This document shows, in pieces, positions 57,429 to 64,000 of a stretch of 64,000 nucleotides of DNA (position 1 is its first letter; every line of letters begins with the position of its first letter). The position numbers were made by a program, and so were the translations under genes. The stretch is from Glutamicibacter sp002979865. GTDB lineage: Bacteria; Actinomycetota; Actinomycetes; Actinomycetales; Micrococcaceae. The notes under the pieces are model-generated. The model was given only the letters and a program-made list of their open reading frames with translations, was not told the DNA's origin and did no database searches. The stretch lies in contig NZ_CP188297.1 in the NCBI RefSeq assembly GCF_050030965.1, positions 3,224,001-3,288,000 on the forward strand. The letters run 5' to 3'.

Positions 57429-59984
57429 CTAGATTTCTAGTGCCTCGGCGTCCGCCCGACGCGCAGCGAGAGCCCGGACCACGTCGGCACGCGATTCCAC
57501 CAGCAGACGGCGCATCGCCGCGTGCTTGGATCCCAGGGATTCCAGGAATGCATCCGTCTGGTCCAAAGTTTCCTGCGAGACGTTGGAGCTGGGGTAGAAG
57601 CCGATCACAATCTGCTTGGCCATCTCATGCGAGTAGGATTCCCACGCGTTGACGAGCAGCCCGAAGTAGTCCTCGGCGTATCCGGAGATCAACGCGTTCT
57701 GGTGCACGTTGTTGAAACCGGAAATGACGGCGCTTTGCTGATCGTTGGACAAGGTAGCAGCGGTTGCCGCCCCGAATGCCTCTGCCTTTGCTTCTGCAGT
57801 TGGGCGGGAAGCTCGCGCGGTGTACCACGACGCCTTGCCCTTGGCCGTGTCGTCGCTGGCCAGAACTGCGTCGAGATCAGCATCGCTCAGGTAGCCGCCG
57901 GCACTCAGCGCGATTGCGAAGGACCAGCGCAAATCGGTGTCAACGGCCAGGCCTGGCAAGCTTGCCGAGCCGTCGAACAAGTTCCTGACGCGATCCAACT
58001 GGGCGGCGGCGCGCGAGCGGTGCGCGAAGGCCTTGACGAACTGCAGCTGCGCGTCGGAGCCTGCTTCAGCATTGGAAGCCAGCTGCCACAGCTGGTCGGC
58101 AGCCTGCACCGAAAGTTCTTCGCTGCGTTCTGCAGCAACAAAAAGATCCAGCGAGGTGTTCAGCTGGCGCAACAGCACCATGATCACCGTGGAATCCACC
58201 TCGTGGCCAATATTGTTCAGCAGCAACTGGACGTAGGTGCTTGCAGGGGCTTCGGCATCACGTACAGAGTCCCACGCGGCTGACCAAACAAGAGTGCGCG
58301 GCAGCGACTCCTGGAAGTCCTTCAGATGCTCGGTGGCAGTCGCCAAGGAAACTTCATCCAGGCGGATCTTCGCGTAGGTCAGGTCATCGTCATTGAGCAG
58401 AACCAAATCCGGGCGCTTCATGCCGGCCAGCGCGGGAACGAAGGTGAGCTCGCCATCGATATCAAGTTCTTCGCGGTGCACGCGCTGCAGCGTTCCGGCC
58501 TCATCGAGCGAGTAGAAGCCAACAGCAAGTCGGTGCTGGCGCAAAGTCGGGAACTGGGCAACGGCGGACTGGCGAATGGCAAAGGACGTAATAGCACCGT
58601 CATTGCCGGTTTCAATTTCGGCTTTGAGGGTGTTCACACCAGCGGTTTCCAGCCAGGATGCGCCCCAGCCGCTGAGATCGCGGCCGCTGGCGGCTTCCAG
58701 TTCCTTGAGCAGGTCTGGCAGCTCGGTGTTCTTCCAGGCATGCTTGGCGAAGTACTCGCGTACGCCAGCCATGAATTCTTCCTGGCCTACGAAAGCTACC
58801 AGCTGGCGCAGAACGCTGGCCCCCTTGGCATAGGTGATTCCATCGAAGTTGACCTCTACGTCTTCAAGGTCATTGATCTCCGCGACAATGGGGTGGGTGG
58901 AAGGCAACTGGTCCTGGCGGTAGGCCCAGTTCTTCTCCAACGTATTGAAGGTGGTCCAAGCGCTGGTGAACTCGGTGTTCTGCGCGGCCGCCAGAGTGGA
59001 CATGAATTCTGCGAAGGACTCATTGAGCCACAGATCGTTCCACCACTTCATGGTGACCAGGTCACCGAACCACATGTGTGCCAGCTCATGCAGGATGGTG
59101 ATCGCGCGGCGCTCAATCATGGCACCGGTTGGACGGGAACGGAAGATGTATTCCTCGAGGAAGGTCACCGCTCCAGCGTTTTCCATGGCGCCTGCGTTGA
59201 ATTCGGGAACGAACAACTGATCGTACTTCTCGAATGGGTATGGGGTGCCGAAGTTCTTCTCGTAGAATTCGAAACCCTGACGGGTCACGGTGACGATGTT
59301 CTCGACGTCCAGGTACTGCATCATGGATGCGCGGGCGAAGACACCCAGCTCGATGGTGCGGCCGCTGGAGGAAACCAGCGAATCGCGGGCGACCTGGTAG
59401 GGGCCTGCGATCAGGGCAGTGATGTAGCACGAGATCCGCTGGGTTGGGGCAAAGGCCCAAGTTGCTGAATTCCCGTTTTCCTCTGGCGCAGGAGTCGGGG
59501 CGTTGGAAACAACGTTCCAGTATTTTGGCGCGGTGACCGAGAACTGGAAGGTGGCCTTCAAATCAGGCTGCTCGAAGACGGCGAACATGCGCCGGCAGTC
59601 CGCGACCTCGAACTGGGTGTACAAGTAGACTTCCTGGTCCACTGGGTCTACGAATCGATGCAGGCCTTCGCCGGTGTTCATGTACAGCGCGTCCGCGTCG
59701 ATCACGAGTAGGTTTTCTGCGGCGAGGTTCGGCAACTGGATACGGATGCCATCTGAATGCTGCGCTGGGTCCAGCTCGACGCCATTGAGATTGATGGAGC
59801 GTACCGAGTCGGTGACTGCATCAATGAATGTCGAAGCGCCGGCGGTGGCGGAGAACCGCACCGTAGTCTTGGAAGTGAAGACGCGCTCACCGCGAGTAAG
59901 ATCCAGGCTTACCTCATAGCTGTCAACGTTGAGCAGATTTGCGCGTTCGCTGGCCTCGGCGCGAGTGAGGTTCATTCCTGGCAT
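57429..59984 (-). CDS. pepN: Aminopeptidase N
   Basis: An 851-residue M1-family zinc aminopeptidase. The exopeptidase motif GAMEN is at 265-269, and the zinc site HELAHMWFGD is at about 297-306, with the third ligand in LWLNESFAEF eighteen residues on. The second half is the helical ERAP1-like C-terminal domain. It removes N-terminal residues from peptides in the cytosol. The ATG at 59984 starts PGMNLTRAEASERANLL, the usual actinobacterial start. It is divergent from rpiB and is a single-gene unit. Confidence 0.97.
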   Translation of the reverse strand: MPGMNLTRAEASERANLLNVDSYEVSLDLTRGERVFTSKTTVRFSATAGASTFIDAVTDSVRSINLNGVELDPAQHSDGIRIQLPNLAAENLLVIDADALYMNTGEGLHRFVDPVDQEVYLYTQFEVADCRRMFAVFEQPDLKATFQFSVTAPKYWNVVSNAPTPAPEENGNSATWAFAPTQRISCYITALIAGPYQVARDSLVSSSGRTIELGVFARASMMQYLDVENIVTVTRQGFEFYEKNFGTPYPFEKYDQLFVPEFNAGAMENAGAVTFLEEYIFRSRPTGAMIERRAITILHELAHMWFGDLVTMKWWNDLWLNESFAEFMSTLAAAQNTEFTSAWTTFNTLEKNWAYRQDQLPSTHPIVAEINDLEDVEVNFDGITYAKGASVLRQLVAFVGQEEFMAGVREYFAKHAWKNTELPDLLKELEAASGRDLSGWGASWLETAGVNTLKAEIETGNDGAITSFAIRQSAVAQFPTLRQHRLAVGFYSLDEAGTLQRVHREELDIDGELTFVPALAGMKRPDLVLLNDDDLTYAKIRLDEVSLATATEHLKDFQESLPRTLVWSAAWDSVRDAEAPASTYVQLLLNNIGHEVDSTVIMVLLRQLNTSLDLFVAAERSEELSVQAADQLWQLASNAEAGSDAQLQFVKAFAHRSRAAAQLDRVRNLFDGSASLPGLAVDTDLRWSFAIALSAGGYLSDADLDAVLASDDTAKGKASWYTARASRPTAEAKAEAFGAATAATLSNDQQSAVISGFNNVHQNALISGYAEDYFGLLVNAWESYSHEMAKQIVIGFYPSSNVSQETLDQTDAFLESLGSKHAAMRRLLVESRADVVRALAARRADAEALEI

Positions 59985-60273
59985 GGGTTCTCCAATTCTT
60001 GGCGATGGCTATCCACCGGTGGAAGTTGTGAAATGAATATTGAATATCTGTCTATTGTGTCACCTTTGACCGGGCATTGCGCAAGTCATCGGGCCGAACA
60101 ATTTACTCAATTTTCCAATAGCGTCCCGAAATTGCACGCTTTGGGACGCCTCGGAGACTTATTCGGTTCATACTCCGTGATGCGCAGCTGAGAAGTAGCC
60201 GGAGCGCGTGCCGCGGTCGCTATCCTAGATAGGAAAGTAAAAGAACCCTCCCTAGTAAATGAGGCAATCGACT

Positions 60274-60747
60274 ATGCGCGTGCATATCGCTACTGACCAT
60301 GCAGGACTTGAGCTCAGCGACTACCTGGTAAAGCACCTGACCGCCAAGGGCTACGAAATGGTCAACCACGGCCCGAAGTCCTATGACCCGGAGGATGATT
60401 ACCCGGCATTCTGCATCAACGCGGCACAAGCTGTTGTTGATGACCAGCGCGCGGGCGTGGACGCACTGGGTATCGTCTTGGGCGGCTCCGGCAACGGCGA
60501 ACAAATTGCTGCCAACAAGGTCGAAGGGATTCGCGCCGCACTGGCGTGGAACATGGATACCGCGAAATTGGCCCGTGAGCACAACAACGCCAACGTCATA
60601 GCCGTTGGCGGGCGCCAGCACTCAGTAGAAGAAGCTGCGGAACTTATCGAGGCCTTCCTCGCTGAACCATTTAGCGAAGCGGAGCGCCACGTACGCCGCA
60701 TCGGCAAGATCGCCACGTATGAAACGACCGGCGAGGTCATCGACTAG
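60274..60747 (+). CDS. rpiB: Ribose-5-phosphate isomerase B
   Basis: A 157-residue LacA/RpiB-type isomerase of ribose 5-phosphate and ribulose 5-phosphate. The motif GGSGNGEQIAANKVEGIRAA has Glu at the place where E. coli has the catalytic Cys; this matches the mycobacterial class, in which Glu is the base. The frame also opens at an ATG 15 bases earlier, but ATG 60274 gives the family N-terminus MRVHIATDHAG and has TGAGG nine bases upstream. nei2 starts two bases after its stop. Confidence 0.94.
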   Translation: MRVHIATDHAGLELSDYLVKHLTAKGYEMVNHGPKSYDPEDDYPAFCINAAQAVVDDQRAGVDALGIVLGGSGNGEQIAANKVEGIRAALAWNMDTAKLAREHNNANVIAVGGRQHSVEEAAELIEAFLAEPFSEAERHVRRIGKIATYETTGEVID

Positions 60748-60749
60748 TC

Positions 60750-61718
60750 GTGCCTGAAGGTCATTCCCTTCACCGACTTGCCCGCCAGTTCGACGATGTC
60801 TTTGGCGGGCAAACGGTCCTGGTTACTTCTCCGCAGGGCCGTTTCAGCTCCGATGCCGCGCGCATCGACGGCCATCAGCTGGAACAGGCCTTTGCCAAGG
60901 GCAAGCAGCTCTTCTGCCGCTTTTCCAACGATCTCTATCTGCGAGTGCATCTGGGGCTCTATGGCGCGTTCAATTTCGGGGGAGACAGCTACTTTACGGG
61001 TGCTTCCTCGATTGGCGCCCCTCGGAAGATTGGTGAAATCGAAGCCAGTGCCAGTACGGATGCTGAGAAGTACACCGGCCCGCCCGCACCGGTAGGAGCA
61101 GTTAGAGCGCGGATCGTTTCCGAACACGGCTGGGCTGATTTGCGCGGGCCAACTGCATGCGAGGTTCTGGAATACGAACAGGTCCAGATTCATCTGGATA
61201 AGCTCGGCCCGGATCCATTGATTGGGTCCGCAGTGCGTTTCAGGGCAGCCAAAGGCCAGGCTGATTTAGCGGACGCAGATATTCGGCTTGAAGCGGGCTT
61301 CAAGGAATTCCGGGCGAACCTGATGAAGACCAAGACAGCCATTGGCATCGTGCTCATGAACCAGGCGCTCATTTCTGGTGTCGGCAATATCTACCGAGCG
61401 GAAGCCCTATTCCGGAATCGAATCGCTCCGGAATTGCCGGCGAATGAACTCAGTGCTCAAAAGGCCAAATCACTTTGGTGGGACATCGTATCGGTAATGG
61501 AAGACGGCGTTCGCGATGGCAAGATCATCACTACCTTGCCCGAAGACCGCGACCCACAGGGCGTGGTTTGGCCCGATAACGCGTACTACGTTTATCAGCG
61601 GCAGGGAATGGGGTGCCGGAAATGTTCGGCGCAGATTTCCCTGGCCGAAATCGCGGCTCGCAAGCTGTACTGGTGCCCTCGTTGCCAGAAGCTTCCGCGC
61701 AAACATGTGAAGGCATAA
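60750..61718 (+). CDS. nei2: Fpg/Nei-family DNA glycosylase (Nei2 type)
   Basis: A 322-residue base-excision repair glycosylase and AP lyase. The N-terminal Pro2 nucleophile and Glu3 are in MPEGHSLHRLAR. The helix-two-turn-helix block ISGVGNIYRAEALFRNRIAP lies near 210-229, and the C-terminal zinc finger reads CRKC ... CPRC in the last 40 residues. It removes oxidised pyrimidines. The start is GTG, two bases after the rpiB stop, so both are one operon; the same pair occurs in relatives, as far as I recall. Confidence 0.93.
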   Translation: MPEGHSLHRLARQFDDVFGGQTVLVTSPQGRFSSDAARIDGHQLEQAFAKGKQLFCRFSNDLYLRVHLGLYGAFNFGGDSYFTGASSIGAPRKIGEIEASASTDAEKYTGPPAPVGAVRARIVSEHGWADLRGPTACEVLEYEQVQIHLDKLGPDPLIGSAVRFRAAKGQADLADADIRLEAGFKEFRANLMKTKTAIGIVLMNQALISGVGNIYRAEALFRNRIAPELPANELSAQKAKSLWWDIVSVMEDGVRDGKIITTLPEDRDPQGVVWPDNAYYVYQRQGMGCRKCSAQISLAEIAARKLYWCPRCQKLPRKHVKA

Positions 61719-61842
61719 GCTGCAGATTCGTCGATGGGACGAGCGGAGTTCTTTTCGTTCAGGCTCGTCGGCGTGTTTTGCTAACCATCACCGTACGGCA
61801 GTGATAAGGGAGAGGTGCCAAGTGAGACATGGAATCCCCGAT

Positions 61843-61872
61843 TTGCAAAGCAAGAGTTTTATGGTCTAGACT
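61843..61872 (+). promoter_or_regulatory. Candidate tRNA-Gly promoter
   Basis: TTGCAA at 61843-61848 (allowing one base of shift) and TAGACT at 61867-61872 are spaced by 18 bases. Transcription would start about 25 bases before the tRNA. Confidence 0.5.
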
Positions 61873-61880
61873 GAATCTTG

Positions 61881-61902
61881 TTCGAAGCGCAGAAGCTTCG
61901 AA
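61881..61902 (+). repeat. Inverted repeat directly upstream of tRNA-Gly
   Basis: TTCGAAGC (61881-61888) and GCTTCGAA (61895-61902) are exact arms with a GCAGAA loop, ending two bases before the mature tRNA. It may be a processing hairpin in the pre-tRNA leader. Confidence 0.5.
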
Positions 61903-61904
61903 AT

Positions 61905-61978
61905 GGGGATGTAGCTTAGTGGTAAAGCCTTAGTCTTCCAAACTAATGATGCGGGTTCGATTCCCGTCATCCCCTCCA
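61905..61978 (+). tRNA. tRNA-Gly (anticodon TCC)
   Basis: Acceptor GGGGATG pairs with CATCCCC. The D arm is GCTT/AAGC, the anticodon loop is CTTCCAA with TCC at 61937-61939, and the T arm is GCGGG-TTCGATT-CCCGT. After the T at 61975, CCA is encoded in the gene, unlike the Arg and Pro tRNAs of this window. Confidence 0.95.
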
Positions 61979-61981
61979 AAT

Positions 61982-62010
61982 GAAAAGGTCTCGCCGTGCG
62001 GGGCCTTTTC
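61982..62010 (+). terminator. Terminator after tRNA-Gly
   Basis: GAAAAGG (61982-61988) pairs with CCTTTTC (62004-62010), and the stem continues with six pairs (two G-U) to a CGT loop. It follows the tRNA by three bases. Confidence 0.75.
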
Positions 62011-62655
62011 GCGTATCTGGACGAAGGCCGCTCTTTTCCTGGCCTCCTCTGCGTAGTGCAGCCATTTCGGGTCACTGCAGAAATGAGGCTCCGATAATGT
62101 TTGCGGCTTCCATTTTTTTCTGCTCCTGGACGTCAAATCGCATTCTTATGCATCGGCGGGGAGCGTTTTTCCCAGGCCCCTTCACTTCGTCAGCGGCGGA
62201 GAAGAGTCGTCGCCGAACGTCGCTAATTGATTCGATGAGCCTCGCGTTCCGGGGTGCAGCTTCGGGAATTGGCGATTTCCCGCTTTCAAATATGCCAAAC
62301 TCGCACCCTCCTCACGCCTGCCTGGGAGCTGTTGGCATGGCGTCAGGTTTGCAAGCGTGACGCTTGGTTTCGACCGGGGTTTAGTCCAGCAGCCACGGAT
62401 TATGTGCCGGGTCGCCGAGCAAAGCAACAGTCGCTGCTTGAACACCTGGAAAAAATAATCGGCCGCATCTGGGTCCCAGTCAATGCTTCAAAGGAGAATG
62501 GGTGGTTCTTGTCTTCCAGTCGGCCGGCGGCACTGGTGTTGCGGTCGTTCGAAAATCCACCTGTAATTCAACTCACGAAAAAGCGAGTTTTGGCTAAATT
62601 CTGGCTTGTGAAACGAGGAAAACCGCTAAATCATGCGGATGTCTTTCTGCAACAT
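62011..62655. other. Gene-free stretch between tRNA-Gly and tRNA-Pro genes
   Basis: About 650 bases without a gene I can support. A plus-strand frame at 62254-62700 and a minus-strand one at 62182-62445 cover each other and match no family. The stretch ends in a terminator-like hairpin, so a short RNA is possible, but no start for one was found. Confidence 0.5.
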
Positions 62656-62678
62656 GCAAAATCCTCGATTTTGCTTTT
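62656..62678 (+). terminator. Orphan terminator-like hairpin
   Basis: GCAAAAT (62656-62662) pairs with ATTTTGC (62668-62674) around CCTCG, followed by TTTT. There is no recognised gene upstream of it on this strand after tRNA-Gly. Confidence 0.5.
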
Positions 62679-62790
62679 GGTCCGAACCCGTGTAACTTAG
62701 TTTCTTGTGATCAGCACGGGAAACAAAACATTCCCGGACCGATTGCAAAACGGTTAGTCCAGATGAAACAAGCTTTCTTCTGAACTTTAC

Positions 62791-62865
62791 CGGGGTGTAG
62801 CTCAGCTTGGCTAGAGCGCGCGCTTTGGGAGCGTGAGGTCGCAGGTTCGAATCCTGTCACCCCGA
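62791..62865 (+). tRNA. tRNA-Pro (anticodon TGG), copy 1
   Basis: Acceptor CGGGGTG pairs with CACCCCG, the D arm is GCTC/GAGC, the anticodon stem CGCGC/GCGTG holds the loop TTTGGGA (anticodon TGG), and the T arm is GCAGG-TTCGAAT-CCTGT. No CCA is encoded. A small hairpin GGCTGAA/TTCAGCC (62872-62889) follows. The sequence AAACGGTTAGT lies about 40 bases upstream. Confidence 0.96.
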
Positions 62866-63007
62866 CTTTATGGCTGAAGCTATTCAGCCGTAGAATTGAG
62901 AACTGAGAGATCAGTCCTCGTGAGTGGCGGAAATTGAAAAATTCTCGGTATTCAAGCAAAACGGTTAGTTGGAGCAAAGCATCGCTTGATGCGGCTTCCT
63001 GGCTAAT

Positions 63008-63082
63008 CGGGGTGTAGCTCAGCTTGGCTAGAGCGCGCGCTTTGGGAGCGTGAGGTCGCAGGTTCGAATCCTGTCACCCCGA
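63008..63082 (+). tRNA. tRNA-Pro (anticodon TGG), copy 2
   Basis: This gene is identical in all 75 bases to copy 1, which lies 217 bases upstream. The spacer differs, but the sequence AAACGGTTAGT recurs about 47 bases before the tRNA. No CCA is encoded. Confidence 0.96.
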
Positions 63083-63086
63083 CTTT

Positions 63087-63116
63087 ACGAGTGAAAAATC
63101 TTCGGATTCAGCTCGT
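63087..63116 (+). terminator. Hairpin with a TTCG loop after tRNA-Pro copy 2
   Basis: ACGAG (63087-63091) pairs with CTCGT (63112-63116), and AATC pairs with GATT around the stable TTCG loop; a few bases between are unpaired. It may end or process the pre-tRNA. Confidence 0.45.
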
Positions 63117-63239
63117 GAAATTTGAGAGCTAAATATAATTTAGATCTTGTGATCACTAAGAACCGTAAAAAGTAACTAGTAAGCATCACAAACGATTAGT
63201 GGATACAGGATAACTCGGGTTAGACTGTTCACTGCTAAT

Positions 63240-63314
63240 CGGGGTGTAGCTCAGCTTGGCTAGAGCGCGCGCTTTGGGAGCGTGAGGTCGCAGGTTCGAA
63301 TCCTGTCACCCCGA
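63240..63314 (+). tRNA. tRNA-Pro (anticodon TGG), copy 3
   Basis: This gene is identical in all 75 bases to copies 1 and 2, 232 bases after copy 2. The related sequence AAACGATTAGT lies about 48 bases upstream. A strong terminator follows the gene by 11 bases. Confidence 0.96.
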
Positions 63315-63325
63315 CTCTGTCGAAC

Positions 63326-63359
63326 AACCCCGCAACGCCACCATGTTGCGGGGTTTTTT
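63326..63359 (+). terminator. Intrinsic terminator after the tRNA-Pro array
   Basis: AACCCCGCAAC (63326-63336) pairs with GTTGCGGGGTT (63345-63355), loop GCCACCAT, with TTTTTT at 63354-63359. It separates the tRNA genes from tig. Confidence 0.92.
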
Positions 63360-63401
63360 GCAGATTAGACCTAATATTAGACAACTCAGGAGTACAACGC
63401 T

Positions 63402-64000
63402 GTGAAGAGCGCCGTCGAAAACGTCAACCCGACCCGGGTTAAGCTGACCGTTGAAGTTCCTTACGAGGAACTGAAGCCCCGCGTCGATGAGGCGTACAAG
63501 ACCATCGCTCAGCAGATTCAGATCCCAGGCTTCCGCAAGGGCAAAGTTCCTGCAAAGATGATCGACCAGCGCGTCGGTCGCGGCCATGTCATCGAGACTG
63601 CCGTCAACGAAGGTCTGAACGAGTACTACCAGAAGGCAATGGTTGAGAACGAACTCACCCCGCTGTCCCGCCCAGAGGTAGACATCACCGAATTGCCATC
63701 CCTCGAAAAGGAAGGCGAAGGCCAGCTGGTCTTCACCCTCGAGGTAGACGTACGTCCGAAGGTTGAACTTCCGGACTACAAGGGCATCGAAGTTTCTGTT
63801 GAGGCCAAGGAAGTTGCTGACGAGGACATCGAGAAGGCTCTCGACGATCTGCGCGGCCGCTTCGGCACCCTGAAGGAAGTTGAAGCTCCAGCAGCTGCAG
63901 ACTCCTTCGTGACCATCGACCTGACCGCTGCTGTAGAAGGCGAAGAAGTCGACTCCGCACAGGGCCTGTCCTACCAGATCGGTTCCGGCAACATGCTTGA
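63402..64000 (+). CDS. tig: Trigger factor (partial, N-terminal part)
   Basis: The first 199 codons of trigger factor, the ribosome-bound chaperone and prolyl isomerase; the gene runs off the right edge. The ribosome-binding signature is visible as PGFRKGKVP near 45-53, after the N-terminal VKSAVENVNPTRVKLTVEVPYEEL-like segment. The later residues (DYKGIEV onward) are the start of the link to the PPIase domain, which would lie beyond the window. GTG 63402 is the start, with CAGGAG ten bases upstream. In Actinobacteria tig is usually followed by clpP genes. Confidence 0.95.
   Translation, partial: MKSAVENVNPTRVKLTVEVPYEELKPRVDEAYKTIAQQIQIPGFRKGKVPAKMIDQRVGRGHVIETAVNEGLNEYYQKAMVENELTPLSRPEVDITELPSLEKEGEGQLVFTLEVDVRPKVELPDYKGIEVSVEAKEVADEDIEKALDDLRGRFGTLKEVEAPAAADSFVTIDLTAAVEGEEVDSAQGLSYQIGSGNML

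Noticed and set aside
60490..60540. Glu in place of the catalytic Cys in RpiB as a dead enzyme
   Set aside because: The mycobacterial class of RpiB uses this Glu as the base, so the enzyme should be active.
61930..62136. A 68-codon minus-strand frame crossing tRNA-Gly
   Set aside because: Its C-terminus GGDDGNRTR is the known artefact of translating the antisense of a tRNA gene.
62350..62430. The sequence TTGGTTTCGACCGGGG as a possible tmRNA start
   Set aside because: It resembles the TTGGTTTCGAC near the 5' end of tmRNA genes, but no matching acceptor arm, tag reading frame or TTCGANTC-like 3' end was found.
62254..62700. A 148-codon plus-strand frame before the tRNA-Pro genes
   Set aside because: It contains the terminator-like hairpin at 62656-62678, has no ribosome site and matches no family I know. 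I did not call it a gene.
62711..62977. An 88-codon minus-strand frame crossing tRNA-Pro copy 1
   Set aside because: Its VTGFEPATSRSQS stretch is the antisense translation of the tRNA, a frequent annotation error.
62791..63314. The tandem tRNA-Pro repeats as attachment sites of an integrated element
   Set aside because: The intervals are only about 140-160 bases, hold no integrase or other gene, and the repeats are complete tRNA genes rather than 3' fragments.

Overview
The window reads as a chromosome segment of a high-GC Gram-positive bacterium of the order Micrococcales, most likely a Micrococcaceae member of the Arthrobacter/Glutamicibacter type. The reasons are the gene order uvrA ... 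uvrC-rapZ-yvcK-whiA ... gap-pgk-tpiA-secG, the block pgl-opcA-zwf-pgi-tal-tkt next to ctaB, GTG and TTG starts, and a D-amino acid oxidase of the kind known from Arthrobacter protophormiae. The genus is inferred from memory of gene order and was not checked by a search. No mobile element, phage or CRISPR array is visible.

Layout: 1-1764 carries a gene tail, a GNAT acetyltransferase, a hypothetical gene and an NTF2-like gene. A gene-free stretch follows, ending in a LexA-like box before uvrA. From 2547 to 15989 lie uvrA, a HAD phosphatase, plsC, uvrC, rapZ, yvcK, whiA, sodA, gap, pgk, tpiA and secG. On the minus strand, 16056-27416 holds a KtrAB-type potassium system, dao, and the pentose-phosphate/hexose set pgl-opcA-zwf-pgi-tal-tkt. 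Next are ctaB (heme O synthase), a PadR/HAAS pair, ctaA (heme A synthase) with an ABC exporter, and the divergent iron-sulfur operon sufR-sufB-sufD-sufC-sufT with a shortened second sufT. A biotin-uptake operon bioM-bioN-bioY with an acyl-CoA ligase and a thiolase follows (38764-43286) behind two BioQ-like operators.

The region 43.4-57.3 kb is more accessory: a LysE exporter with an Lrp regulator, an MFS transporter, an FAD dehydrogenase, tRNA-Arg, a CPBP protease, a second-type SSB, the ABC-F protein EttA, and a redox block. The redox block has a flavin reductase divergent from SoxR across an 18-bp sox box, a MOSC-reductase-ferredoxin fusion protein, a thioesterase, a truncated hemoglobin and an OsmC protein. 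The end carries pepN, rpiB, nei2, tRNA-Gly, three identical tRNA-Pro(TGG) genes and the start of tig.

The best candidates for a second look are the SoxR block with its self-contained MOSC electron-transfer fusion, the biotin operon with a thiolase lacking its second catalytic cysteine, the paired sufT genes, the tandem PadR operators, the tRNA-Pro triplication, and a recurring TANNNT-N6-start arrangement that suggests many leaderless mRNAs.
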